Positions 1-11,524 of a stretch of DNA of 64,000 bases are shown in pieces. The notes under the pieces were generated by a model that had not been told where the DNA came from, did not search any database, and saw only the letters and a list, made by a program, of their open reading frames with translations. Every line of letters starts with the position of its first letter. Position 1 is the first letter of the stretch. Location of the stretch: contig JALRME010000010.1 of the NCBI GenBank assembly GCA_026120035.1, forward strand, positions 868,001 to 932,000. Reading direction: 5' to 3'. Both the position numbers and the translations under genes were made by a program. The DNA is from Coleophoma eucalyptorum. Lineage: Eukaryota > Ascomycota > Leotiomycetes > Helotiales > Dermateaceae.

Positions 1-1117
1 TTTGGTTTTGGCATCTTGATATGGTGTGTGAAGAAGTCTCAATCAACAAAAATCAAAAGGCTGATGAGCTGCAAATCGTGCGGGAAACTTTTTGGTCGGG
101 AGAGGCAGAATCAGAGGGCGGTGACGATTTACGAACGAATTTGCTCTAGCGGCATTACAGCTAAAGCGGTAAGGTCGTTATCAGATATTCAATGAAATTC
201 ATGCTTTGCACGACGAAGTCTATTAGTCTTCTTTATGTTCAAGCTGCTGTATCTGACAAAAAGCCGCATGGAGAGACTCGAATAGACAGACTGAACGACC
301 CGAAGGACAGACATTAATCTCTCATGATGCCGACTCGCTTAGTGCATGATCAAGTTCAGGAAGTATTCTCATTCTCTCTGGAAGGACCATATCAGTCTTG
401 CGAGTATATTTCTTTAGACCCCCAGTCTCTGCTGACAGTCAATGGTTGAGTAGTTCTCATAAAGATGACATTCTTTCATACACGTCTGTGTCGTACTTAC
501 AAGGCCAGGAGTTGACCTGTGCACTTACAATCCCGTCACATGACCCTCTAGATATCCAAGACCTCGTCAACACTGGGAATGGAGAAGTCCTCAGCAAAAG
601 GCTCCTGCAAATTGACGCTGATAGTGTCAAGCGCGTCAATTGCCGCCGGCTCTGATAAAGAAGCAATGGATCCGGAACCGCGTCTGTTGGCGGCCTTATT
701 ATACGCTTAATGCGTTTTTCGCCCTTTGGCTTTTCTCGCTCGCTCGTGACCTGGCGTTCTCCCGGTCGCTCTCCACCCCACCCTGCACGTCTGCCAATGC
801 GACGAGATCAACGAGATATCCACAACGAATATCAATATCTTGCGACTACCACAAATATTCTTACCACCACACATCTTCATAGCCTCTGTGCAGCCGCAAG
901 ATTCTTGCGCTCTTCGTTGTAGAGTTGTTGTCACGTCTGCCTAGGTACACGCCGCGTGGACAGACATTAATTTGCTTTGCTCACCGGTTTCGCGACTCGT
1001 GTTCCGCAGCGCCACCTGGATTTCGAGCCTCCTGCCGTGAGGGACCGTAACTTGACGCTCAATTCGACAGCAGGTATAATCTTGAAAGTACAGGACCGAG
1101 GAGCCTCTGTGTTGCTC
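1..1117. other. Left-edge non-coding region and 5' leader of the Whi5-like gene
   Basis: No convincing gene is visible here. Open frames of up to about 85 codons exist but show no recognisable family or splice structure. The part from about 700 to 1117 is C/T-rich, as in many fungal 5' leaders, and probably holds the promoter and 5' UTR of the gene starting at 1118. A perfect GATA-type 9-mer (TTATCAGAT, the complement of ATCTGATAA) lies at 178-186. About one such match is expected by chance in 64 kb, so alone it means little. Confidence 0.5.
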
Positions 1118-2729
1118 ATGGATGTTCACGCGCTCGCGACGGCGGCGCTGAGCCAAGTTGCACAGTCACAATCCTCAACCCAGTATCGCGATCACGATCC
1201 AGACCCGGTTAATGTCGCAGCTTCGCGGTCGAGTCCGAATGACGCGACGGCAGCAGCGGGTGGCCGCGTCGAGCACCCTGGGGTGAACAATCACATCGAC
1301 AACCGTCATATCAACTACCAGCAATCTCCAGAAATGTCTGTCGAAAGTCAACAATATATAGAAGACCTTTCAAATAATCAGATTGGCGCATCCAGCGACA
1401 ACTCCCAATATACGACCGATGGCCATGATACAGCTTCCACACCGCCAACCTCAGATAGCATCTCGTCACAAAGCACGATTCCAGACACGCACTTATCCCA
1501 GCTGTCACAGCTTTCCCAACTTGCTGCTGCTCGGCAACCGCTTGCGCAAAATACGGCGGCGCGCTTGGATGTGGACATTTGGACTGCTGGCAGCAAGAGA
1601 ACTGCTGATGGGCAAGTAAAGCCTACTACGTTTAAATCTCCCACAAGTCCAAATGGCCCATACAAACGTGGCCATTCCAGAAACACAAGCACTTTCAGCA
1701 ATGCATCCTCTACCACGAGCAGAATTGGAGAAGTGCGTTAAGTTGGGAAAGTTATATTTATGCGCATTGGCTAAAAATCTCTAGCTTTCGTCGGAACTTC
1801 GTACACGACTTTCTTATGCCATGGTCAAAGTTAACAATGGATGGCAGTCTAATTCCATAGATGAAGTCGAATCTCTAGCATCACAATCAGGTTCACCAAC
1901 CTCCTCCAACTCCACCTTACACGGTCGCCGAAACCTCATCGCCTCACCACGCGCTGTCATTGCGAACGCCCAAAACCAGGGTACTAATGCGCCGAGACGG
2001 ACGAGTCCAATACTACCAACAAACACCGACTTCGATCTATATCCCAATAATCAGCCGCCGTCGAGAACCTACGAATCATTTTGGCAAGACCATTCGAGTC
2101 GTGTTCAGCAACGACATTCAACACATTCACCTGCCATGTCTCCTCCTGCTCAAAAACTCTCTTTGGCCCCGCCAGCTGACATTAGACCCACTCCTCATTC
2201 TCGACGTTCTGATTCAAAGTTCTCAAGACCTCCAACAATTTCAGGACAGAGCCGGTCAGACCTCAGTCAATCGAGTAACCAGTCTGTTCACACTCCACGG
2301 ACACCCAATCGCGACTTCCACGAGAATCCAATCCAAACTCCTACCCAGAAGACTTTACGAGAGCAAGATGCTATTGAGACCTTGGTATTCATGAGTAGTC
2401 CCGGAAACCCAGGGAATGTTGGAAACGGTATGCCGCCGCTCGCACCTCGACGGAGTCAGATGTCACCGGCACAAACGAGCCCTCTGAAGCACGAGTTTGG
2501 ATCGCAATCGCGAGGAGCTCAGGGAAGGCGAGTAAATTTCGAAAAGATTGACAACGTTTCGAATCATTTGGGAGGTTACAATAGTGGCCGTAGTAAAATG
2601 AACGCTAAAACAAGGCCTGAAGATATAGATAAGATGTTGGATGAGATGGGAGACTCGAGCAGTGACGAAGACGATGTCGTCCTGTCCAAATACTCATCAC
2701 CGCGAAGAGTTACAGCTGGAAGATTCTAG
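1118..2729 (+). CDS. Whi5/Nrm1-like G1/S transcriptional repressor
   Basis: Two exons (1118-1732 and 1785-2729) around a 52-nt intron encode about 519 aa. The start chosen is the ATG reading MDVHALATAALSQ; the open frame extends further upstream but without an ATG. The diagnostic part is the sequence created by splicing: LSSELRTRLSYAMVKVNNGW, near residues 206-225. This matches the conserved GTB-type core of the Whi5/Nrm1/Srl3 family, which binds SBF/MBF cell-cycle transcription complexes and represses G1/S genes until CDK phosphorylates it. The rest is low-complexity and rich in Ser, Thr, Pro and Gln, with many SP/TP dipeptides that could be CDK sites. The C-terminus has an acidic SSSDEDD patch. 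Whether it is closer to Whi5 (SBF) or Nrm1 (MBF) cannot be told by eye; many moulds appear to have one such protein. Confidence 0.85.
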
Positions 2730-2736
2730 TGATGAA

Positions 2737-2738
<2 letters not shown>

Positions 2739-2770
<32 letters not shown>
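2739..2770 (+). repeat. (CTG)n microsatellite
   Basis: About 10.7 uninterrupted CTG units begin ten bases after the Whi5-like stop codon (TAG at 2727-2729), so the tract lies in the presumed 3' UTR. In the frame after the stop it would read as poly-Cys, which argues against coding. Such tracts commonly vary in length between strains. Confidence 0.95.
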
Positions 2771-2771
<1 letters not shown>

Positions 2772-4092
2772 GAATTTTCACATCCTGGCGAAGGGTCTTA
2801 CATATGGCGCGAAGTCAAGTTAAGGCGTTGTCACGTTTCCTATGGCGTTTTGCATGATACCATTTCCTTCAAGGAGGCAGTCACGTTCTGGGAGGCCTCC
2901 GGTGTCACGAATTTCATTGTTCAATTTATACATTCCTGCATAAGGTTGTTTTATTTCGATTCAACATGGGAATGGTCAACGGGACCTAGCATTGGGTAGT
3001 TCTGGCTGCATATTTGCATTATTGGTTTGTGGCATGTATAGCTACTGAACATGACTGCTACTCCTCACCTGATCTTCATCCCGACTTTTCTGGTGCGCTG
3101 ACACGACCATGTGAAATATGGAAAGGTCACAGCTTAATCTATTGTGCAATCTGCAATCTGCAGTCAGCAAGGGAGTAGAATGTTCGGTTGCAATGCTGCA
3201 GATTTTAATTTACGAAAATCCCAAGATGACAGTATTAGATGAGGCTGACGGAAGGTTGACGTCTAGGTGGCCGATTGCGCTCACTACTAAAACAATGCAT
3301 ACGAACCGTGGGTGTTCCATTCCTCATTAAACCCTCGAGCAGGCGGCTGGCAAAAGTAGTGCACCGTAAGATGTTGGTGTAAAGTCAGTCAATGTCCTCT
3401 TAATATTTGGCCGATCTTTCGACTTGAAAGACTTATTCCTTCCTGTACGGATCTCTAATTATATTGTTGATAACTTCAATTTTACTCCTTATCGTATAAC
3501 GAACCTACTCTGTACTCAGCCCTTGGAGGCTATACTTAGGATTTTGTTACTTAATGGCTTAAGAAAACAGCTGTTGGTCTAGTCGATTTCCCAACTAAAT
3601 CCGAACCGATTGTCTAGAGTGCACTTGCTTTGACCGACTGCAGGGTTTCGTAAGGAACGAAAGACTGCAGCCCCAAGATCGCCTTGCTCGCTTCCTTATG
3701 TGTAGGGGGCGACATCCCGCAGCTTACTCAGCTGTGTGCGAGGGACTCCAAGCCACCAACCTCAATTCACGTAATTGGCTAGCCATGGCCGGCAATCCGG
3801 GGCGATTGGGGTACAGCAATTCGCGGGGGTGGTGCAACGGGCGGGGGAGCTGAGGAAATAGGAAGGCACCGACCGTCACCGAACCATCAGAATGTAAGGT
3901 GAGTTGGCGTGGCTGTGTAAGTACATTCAGCCCCGTATACCCAGACGGGCCCGTCACCAGGCCTGCCTGCCTATTCCATCTCTTCTTCAGCTCGCAACCG
4001 TCTGACTTGTTCTCTCATTCTCTCAATCCACCCTACAAAGGTATCTGGACCCACCCACGACCCTTAAAGGACACCCGCCATGGACAGCAGCC
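2771..4092. other. Intergenic region between the Whi5-like and ankyrin genes
   Basis: No supported gene. The left part is presumably the 3' UTR and terminator of the Whi5-like gene. From about 3640 to 4092 the sequence becomes more GC- and C/T-rich, consistent with promoter and 5' leader of the gene starting at 4093. Short open frames on both strands have no recognisable features. Confidence 0.5.
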
Positions 4093-6500
4093 ATGGAAGT
4101 TATTGCTGCAGCTTCCGCTGTCATACAAGTTCTCGAGGTGTCCTTCGCGCTTTCACAAAAGATTGCGATCTTTATTCTTGACGCCAAATCCGTCGCTGAA
4201 ACTCGCACCGGGCTGTACCAACAGGTGCAATGTTTGCGTAATACTGTCCGTACTGTGCATCGCGTGCTCGAGAGAAGGCAGCAGAAGCGCTCCCAGCCCG
4301 TAGGATCCGACGAGGAGGATATATATGCCCAGACGGCTAAGGTTTTGGATGGGACTGCAAAGACTGTACAACAGCTAGAGGCTAAGCTAGAGAGCCTTGG
4401 TGGTGGGAGTGCAGAGCCAGGGTGTTGGGAGAAGGCTTGGATGCAAATGAAGCTGCAGATCAGGACACCTGCTATAGTAAAGTTGGAGCGGCAGATCGAG
4501 ACAAATGTTTCGTCGTTGCAATTGATGCTTCAGTGTATCAATCCGTAAGCCCTTATCTTTCCTTAATTTGGCATGGAAATAAGCTTATCACTTATAGATT
4601 TATCCACGAGGATACACAGGTCATGGTGCAGACTAACTTTGTAGCGACTCATACAGTTTTGGTAGATATACAACACACGATGGAGGATCTGCAGAATCTT
4701 ATGCGTCGTCCGCTGCCTGAAAACAATATCGGAATGGCAGCAGATGCAAATTCGAGAATGGTTGCCGTGCGAGCAGACTCTGCCATTGACCTGCACGATG
4801 AGGCTTTCGATATGGCCTCAGAATGTTTAAGTGTCGCTAGATCCTTATATGATAAAATGTCTCGGCCTGGTACATTAATCGGTTCTGCAGCGCAGACCAC
4901 CTGGGGTGGCGATGAAGGACTTAATGATGATGGCTTTGATGCTATTACCAACGGAGCTTCTTCTTCAACCACCGGATGTCGTGATGACGAGGAAGGCGGA
5001 GTATCACTATTGAATATACTTTGTCCTAAAGCCACGGCTCCTTTGCCTACAAGTGTGAATTCAAACGTTGAAACGAAGCCGGCCGCTCTTACTTCACAGC
5101 CTGTCGAGCGCCTAGAAATTTTGACAGACCATTTTGATAATGACCATCGAATGGCCATCGAAGCAATTGAGGCAGGCGACTATACCAGAGGCGAAAAACA
5201 TATTATTGAAGCTATCATGACAGCAAAAGAACGGGAAGCGAACTACAGGTTTCCTTTTGAAGACGAGGCCGAATGCCAGGAAATGCTTGCGTATGCACTA
5301 GCAAAAAATGGCAAACTTGACTCAGCTAAGAAAATCTACGAGAAAGCACTCCACAAGGTCGAAGAAACTTCTAGCAAAAAAGACACCGAAGGCAGGATTT
5401 ACTTTGCGCTTGCACAGCTACAACGGGATCAATATCGGCAAGGGCGGTTAAGATCCGAGGATAAGAGCACGTTCGATGACTGGAAGGATTATGCCTTGAG
5501 AGCTTATGAGTCTGCTCTGAAGAATCCCGAAAGACCAGACTCCATAGCTTTATGGAAAACACACCCAAGTCTCTCCCAGACTGCCGAGATGCTCGCTGAG
5601 ATGTATGAATGCTGGGGCAAACCAGCTAGGGCATTGACATACAGACAAAAACATCCAAGCCAGTCTGGGGTTGCCGTCACCCCTCTTGACCCGCTTGTGT
5701 TGTCCCTTGATGTTACGCCACCAACTCCTCCCGACTCTGACGGTCAACTTGAACGACAGAATTCCCAGGAATCTCCCGATGCCTCAATCTTTTCCGATAT
5801 GAATTTCATCTCTCGATATACCTCTAATTCCACAGCCTCAGGTCTGCTAGTGCTCTATGAGATCGAGCAGAATGATTTCGAGGCTATTAAATACTTCCTC
5901 GACGTTGCAGAAGGGACTATTGATATGGAGCAGCGCAATAAGGGAGGCCTTACACCCCTTCTTCTAGCTGTGCAAAAGAGGCAGACCAAAATAGTTCGTC
6001 TGCTACTTCAACATAAAAAAAGCCCGGATATAACGGCAAAAGACAAGAATGGATGGACAGTTCTTCACTATGCTCTTTCACGTTGGGAAGGAGAAGATAT
6101 GGTGGAGATTTTGGTTGAGCACGGTGCTGACGTCAATGCCGTAGCAAATGATGGTACAACGCCTCTCCATTGTGCTGTTAATAATAATAAATTACACGGC
6201 GCCAAGATACTACTACAAAATCATGTCTTAATAGAGGTCAAAGATTCTGCTGGCCGTACTCCAATGTATGAGGCAGTGCGGAAGAAAAGACTTGAAATGG
6301 TTGCTCTCCTTATGAAAGGAGGTGCATTCTGCGATAGATTAGCCTGGACTACAAACCAACCTGATCTGAAAGGCTTCTTCGAAGAATGCGAGGACAATGG
6401 TATTATGCAACCACTAACTCAAGAAGAGCTAGCACCACGAAGAGATAGTGTATTGTCGAAGGCATCTCGGAAATCCTTCTTCAGCAGGAGGCCTCGTTAG
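4093..6500 (+). CDS. Helo-like N-terminal / TPR-like / ankyrin-repeat protein
   Basis: Exons 4093-4544 and 4598-6500, joined across a 53-nt intron (GTAAGC...TATAG, phase 2), give about 784 aa. The N-terminus (MEVIAAASAVIQVLEVSFAL...) resembles the Helo-like or fungal N-terminal domain found at the start of STAND/NLR-type proteins. Residues roughly 330-440 form helical TPR-like repeats (for example LAYALAKNGKLDSAKKIYEKAL). Residues roughly 570-745 form about five ankyrin repeats (GLTPLLLAVQKRQTKIVRLL, GWTVLHYALSRWEGEDMVEI, GTTPLHCAVNNNKLHGAKIL). I see no NACHT or NB-ARC P-loop between them, so this is not a complete NLR. Such proteins are often linked to allorecognition or innate immunity in fungi. 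That role is inferred from architecture, and a plain scaffold protein is equally possible. Confidence 0.8.
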
Positions 6501-7447
6501 TGCCGCGACAAGTTAACATAATTTTCACTCTGAGCCTCTTTTCAAGGCGTTTGTTGTTAGTTCATTCTATTTTCCCAGTTTTGGATGCCAGTCACTATTT
6601 ACTGTTATTTCAAGACAACAAAAGGAATTCTCATTACAAGGCGTTTTGCAACGAGGTACGGAGACCGGGGCGGATTGCTATGCGAGAGAAGGTCATGACT
6701 AGTATATTGAGCGCTCTTGATACCCTCTCTTTATGCACACGAAAGTAATGATTTAAGTGTAATTAAAGATCTGTAAAACTCACTTTACTTCTGATTAAAT
6801 TTTAGCTACTAGGATTTAGTTCTTGCCTAAAGTAGTCTTTGTATGAACAGCTTGGGAATTACGAGTTTGAATGTGTTCATCTCGGAAGTAGCTAAGTTTT
6901 AGAGCAGATGTCTTGGGTCATAATCACTTCAGCTCCCATCAAACCAATGCATGGAATGTCGACTTTTTGTCTCCAGATAGTAAGCAATTGATGTGCCGCT
7001 CCTCACTACCTTGGCGACCCCGCCTCATTCTTCGACAAATAGATCACATCAGCACTGCATGTCACTTGGCCGACAAAGTGTGCCTTGCAACGCCACGACA
7101 TCAAGCATGTACCGATTACTACTAAGCTGGGCGTATGTATTATGAATTTAACATGCCAGCACATGACAGCCGAGCCCATAAAGTCAAGGCTGATCTGACA
7201 AGCAGTTGCCGACATTCTGCGGGGGTTGTCGGTCGTCTTACATGCACGACGTGAAAGGGATGATTGTCTCGCCCCCTCCGACCCCATCGCTCTGTTCAGA
7301 ACGCACAGTGATTGCTTACTATTCGACATAGTATCCTTGATATGGTCTTCACCACGCATTTGTTTCCCCCACAAACCCATGCAATTGGTATTGCGAACTG
7401 CGGTTCGTCTCATAATTAGAGTCTAACGTGAATGTCTCGCCCTCGAC
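6501..7447. other. Intergenic region upstream of the MFS gene
   Basis: No supported gene. It holds the 3' end of the ankyrin gene and the promoter of the MFS gene. Short open frames show nothing recognisable. One weak GATA-like stretch (ATCTGACAA, near 7192) has one mismatch to ATCWGATAA and is not counted as a site. Confidence 0.5.
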
Positions 7448-9563
7448 ATGTCTACTAGCGATGCGCCCGTAACGACCATTCCCGATTCCCGCTCCCTTAT
7501 GCAGAGGCTGACTTCCCTTGATGGACTCAGGTTCCAGTCGCTCATAGATTCCCATTCAAAGATCTGTTGAAGAAGAATGAGTTGGGCATGTAAGTCACTT
7601 CTAAAAGAGACTTCGTTACATCGGGAGATTCTTGCTGACCATCCGATACGTAGCATCGACTCACCCCTCCTTTGGACGGACCCGGAAGTCCAAGATGAAA
7701 ATGTGCGCAAGACTCACGCAGCGCATAAGCTCGCCGATACGATTGACGAGGAGATGCTTGTTCGAGGCGGTCGTCTAGCCAGAGATGAAGAACTGTTCCT
7801 CACGGCCAACAGCAGCCACGTGACAGATCTGGAGAGAGAAGCTCTTCGGAAGGAGAAGGACTCTTCGCTATGGCAGCAGAGCAAGGAGTTGAAAATCATT
7901 CTCCTAACCTGCTGTATTGCTGCAATCGCCCAGGGCTGGGATCAAGCGAGTCTCACTGGGGCGAATCTTTCCTGGCCTTCGGCATTCCACCTTCATGTCG
8001 ATATAGCTCATGACGATGCTAAGACTCGAGATGTTTGGATCTTCGGTGGGGTCAATTCCATCACCTATTTCGCCGCTAGTAGTGTTGGAGCTTGGATATC
8101 TGATCCGTTGAACGAGTACTTCTACGGCAGACGTGGCGCGCTTTTTATCGCGGGACTGTTTTCATTCGTAGGTGTTGTTGGAAGTGCTTTCTGCAGAGCA
8201 TGGGGGCCGCTATTTGTGTGCAGGCTCCTTGTTGGTGTAGGAATGGGTGCCAAAGCCAGCGTAGTCCCAATTTTTGAGAGTGAGATTGCACCTGCACGAA
8301 TCCGGGGTAGACTCCTCGTCTCATGGCAGACATTCACGGCTCTAGGTATCTTTTTGGGGGGTGCTGCCAATCTGATCGTACACAAGAGCTGGAGGTGGCA
8401 GACCGCATCCGGGTTCATTCCAGCATTGATTTTACTCACTCTCGTATTTGTCTGCTCCGAATCACCACGGTGGCTCATCAAACAAGGTAAATACAAGAAA
8501 GCGTTCGAGGTACTCCTACGCCTCCGCGAGAACCATCTCCTTGCCGCCAGAGATCTGTACTACATCCACGCTCAGATCCAAGTCGAGACAAGTCTCTTCT
8601 CCGAACGAGAAGACGTTGAGCTACAACTTAATGACTGGTCTGCAAATGTCGATCGAAACATGTACCAAGAGGCATTCAAACACACAAACTATCCCCGACG
8701 TTTCGTTCAACTCTTCACCATCAGCCGCAACCAACGGGCAGCAGTAGCAAGTCTTGTGGTTATGGCTGCGCAGCAAATGAGCGGCATCAACATCTTCGCC
8801 TTCCTCGCCGCCTCCTTCCTTGCAGACTCTGGTCTTTCTCCCATCAAAAGCCTCTGGCTATCCTTCGGCTTTGGCGCTGCAAATTTCATCTTCTCACCGC
8901 TGGCGTATTGGTTTATCGACACCAAAGGTCGGCGGTATCTCTTGCTAGTATCGCTTTTTTGCTGCTTCCCTATGTTGCTTGCAACGGGGTTTAGTTTCAA
9001 GATTCAAAATGGTGAATCGAAGATTGCTGTTGTTGCTACTTTCTTAATGCTCTTCACGCTCGCATATAGTCCTGGAGCTGGCGTCGTGCCCTTTCTGTAC
9101 AGGTGATTTCCCTCCTTTATGGCACTCTGTTTCATTTATAACAAACTCGCATTCAAACCTGACTTAATACAGCTCCGAGATCTGGCCGCTCCTGTCCCGT
9201 GAAGTCGGCATGTCATGGGCATGTTTCTGGAATTTCCTCCTCGCCGGCGTGCTTGCGCTAACAGTCCCACAACTCACTCATGCCTTGGGAAACACGGGCT
9301 TGCTATGCATATTCGCAGGGCTGGATGCTGTGGCTTTCTTCCTGGTGTGGCTACTAGTGCCTGGTACGGCAGAAGTGACGACGCTTGAAGACATGAATTA
9401 TGTATTTGGTGTCCCAACGAGACGGCATGTGCAGTATCAGGTAGGCGAGGTACTACCTTGGGTGTTAGGGTGTGGTGACAGGAGGAAACCGGCGCCATTA
9501 TATCGATGGGAGAAAAAGAGACAGAGAGCTGCGAGAGTTGAGGGGAATGGACATTCGGGATAA
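7448..9563 (+). CDS. MFS transporter, sugar porter family (inositol/polyol-type)
   Basis: Four exons are proposed: 7448-7468, 7531-7589, 7654-9102 and 9173-9563, giving about 639 aa. Sugar-porter signatures are clear: GRRGALFIAGLF after the second membrane segment, the R-x-L-x-G-x-G-M-G and E-x-A-P-x-R-x-R-G-R region (residues near 240-265), SESPRWLIKQGK before the central loop, and DTKGRR in the C-terminal half. About twelve membrane segments follow a cytosolic N-terminus of roughly 100 residues; this long N-terminus and the AQGWDQASLTGANLSWP stretch resemble fungal inositol/polyol-like porters. The last two introns are secure (frame-consistent with good consensus). The 21-nt first exon and its 62-nt intron (GTAACG...GCTGAC...CAG) are less certain. 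It is not a siderophore (SIT) transporter by its motifs, so its position beside the siderophore genes may be accidental. Confidence 0.8.
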
Positions 9564-10161
9564 CAACTTGTGTTATGGTTCTTAAAGTATAAGGAATGTA
9601 ACAATGCACTGTCCCTCTTCTGTAAGACAGGATTGGATATATATATGCCAGAAATTACATCCCATGTGCCTATGAACAGGTGATAGACATAGGAACTTAT
9701 GGCCGCCAATAGTCATGAGGCTTTTTGGCTGAGCACAAATTCTCAGGTAGTAGTCAAATCAAATCGTTAAAGTTTTCGTCTGGAATAGCATCGGCACTTC
9801 TCTCATATCTTTACCATATAAGCTAGAAATGTATTTGACATACATGGCTTATTAAATAACATCATATATACTCCAATGGCTCTACCAGAACCATCCAACA
9901 TCTTTCCAGACCTCGTGACGCAATTAACCGTACCTCGGCGAGTACTGTCCCATTTGTGATTGGCCCGCTCAGATGTCTCCTCGCTATCCAGAGCTGGAGA
10001 CACACCTTCCGAGCTCGGCTGACTTCCTTGGCCGAGAGAAATATATAAGCGACGCGAGCAGCCACTTTGTCACCTCACCTGCACCTATCTATACTTCTCT
10101 ATATCATCTGTAAATTTTGGTACCATCTGTCTGGTATCTAAAATTCACGAAACTGGTTATA
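9564..10161. promoter_or_regulatory. Promoter region of the MaoC-type hydratase gene
   Basis: No gene is visible. It contains the 3' end of the MFS gene and the promoter of the next gene. A TATA-like element (TATATAAG, near 10042-10049) lies about 113 nt before the ATG at 10162, a spacing compatible with a fungal core promoter. No perfect iron-type GATA box was found here. Confidence 0.45.
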
Positions 10162-11263
10162 ATGGCTGCTCCCTACGTCGGATTCGAATATCCGCCGACA
10201 AAAGTCTCCTGGCTTAAGCGTGATGCTCTTCTCTTCGCCATCAGTATCGGCTGTACGGCCAAGGACTTACATTTTCTCTATGTGAGTTGCTCTTATTGTG
10301 TTATATCCCAAACTTCGCAAAACTAACAAAGTTCTAGGAGAAGCATCCAGATTTCCAAGTCTTCCCAACCTATCCTGTGATCCTATGTACGTACTTGATT
10401 CCACTTCCAAGATTCATCCATTTCAATATCCTCACAACCCGCCCTGGCGAAAAACAGCATTCAAAGACAACACCCAAGAAACCATCGACTTCCACACCTC
10501 CGACACCTCCGGCTACCCCATCCCAGGCCTCCCAACCTTTGACTCAACACGGGTAGTCGACGGGCAAAGAATCCTCGAGATCCTCCGCCCCCTTCCACCA
10601 ACCTCAGCCGGCCTAGATTTCACCATGCACAAACGCGTTGTGGGTGCGTGGGACAAAGGCGCTTCCGGAACCGTGCTGCACACAGAACAATCCCTAATTG
10701 AAGACGCATCCGGGGTCTGCTACGCACGGATTCAGATCTGGAGTTTCTTTGTGAACCAAGGCAACTGGGGAGGCGAGCGCGGGCCGGGGATGGAAAGTTT
10801 CGATCCCCCGAGTGGTGCCTCGCCAGATGCGACGGCGGCGTACCAGACAAGTCCCGAGACCCCGTTGCTGTATAGATTGAACGGCGACTACAACCCTTTG
10901 CATGCGACGCCCGAGCCTGGCAGCGCGATGGGGTTTGGGGGGGTGATCAACCATGGGTTGATTGCGTGGAACATGTCGGCGCATGCGGTGCTGACGACGT
11001 TTGGAGGGAGCCAGGCTAAGAATCTTAAGCGCTTCCAAGCAAGGTTCGCGGCACCTGTACTCCCGGGCGATAAGTTGATTGTGGAGATGTGGCGGATGGG
11101 CGTGGTTGATGAGGAAGGGTGGGAGGAAGTGCGTTTTGTGGCCAAGGTTGAGGGGGGCAAGGTTGCGCTGAAGAGCGGAAGAGCATTTGTCAGATGTGTA
11201 GAGGGCAAAAGCGAGAGGACAGAGCCGGGGACGATTGCGACGCCAAAACAGTGTAAGCTATAA
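10162..11263 (+). CDS. MaoC-type (hot-dog fold) enoyl-CoA hydratase with PTS1
   Basis: Exons 10162-10281, 10338-10386 and 10458-11263 give about 324 aa; both introns keep frame and have normal splice signals. The second half carries the MaoC/hydratase-2 motif LNGDYNPLHATPEPGSAMGF, with the Asp, Asn and His expected at the active site, followed by GGVINHGLIAWNMSAH. The N-terminal half is a second, degenerate hot-dog domain, as in the fungal (R)-specific hydratase 2 of peroxisomal multifunctional enzymes. The protein ends in CKL, a good variant of the peroxisomal PTS1 signal. The expected reaction is reversible hydration of a 2-enoyl-CoA. The gene ends 261 nt from the end of the NRPS gene, tail-to-tail. 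Part of siderophore acyl-CoA supply in fungi is peroxisomal, so a role in making the hydroxamate acyl group is possible but unproven. Ordinary beta-oxidation is the alternative. Confidence 0.85.
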
Positions 11264-11524
11264 TCTGTGATAAGAATTGCGGTCTCAACCTAATTAGTAA
11301 AGGTTAAAACACGTGTTGAACTTACCTTTGAAGTATTGTTCCGTGCCAATGGCGCAGACTAAAGCATAATAGGTATGAATTATGTCCTCTCTAAATAACA
11401 AAGAAACTTTTTTTGTACCGATAACTCTAATATGAACAATGAAACTCAACTAACTCATTTACGAAAACTCCAAAACTAGAAATCCCCCAAAGTCCCATAC
11501 GCCATGAGAATATTAAATCTCAAG

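Noticed and set aside
398..655. 85-codon plus-strand frame near the left edge
   Set aside because: No homology pattern, no splice partners, overlapped by an antisense frame of similar size.
7448..9563. MFS gene as a siderophore-iron (SIT) transporter
   Set aside because: The motifs (PESPR-like, D-x-x-GRR, about 12 membrane segments) are those of sugar porters, not of the 14-segment SIT family.
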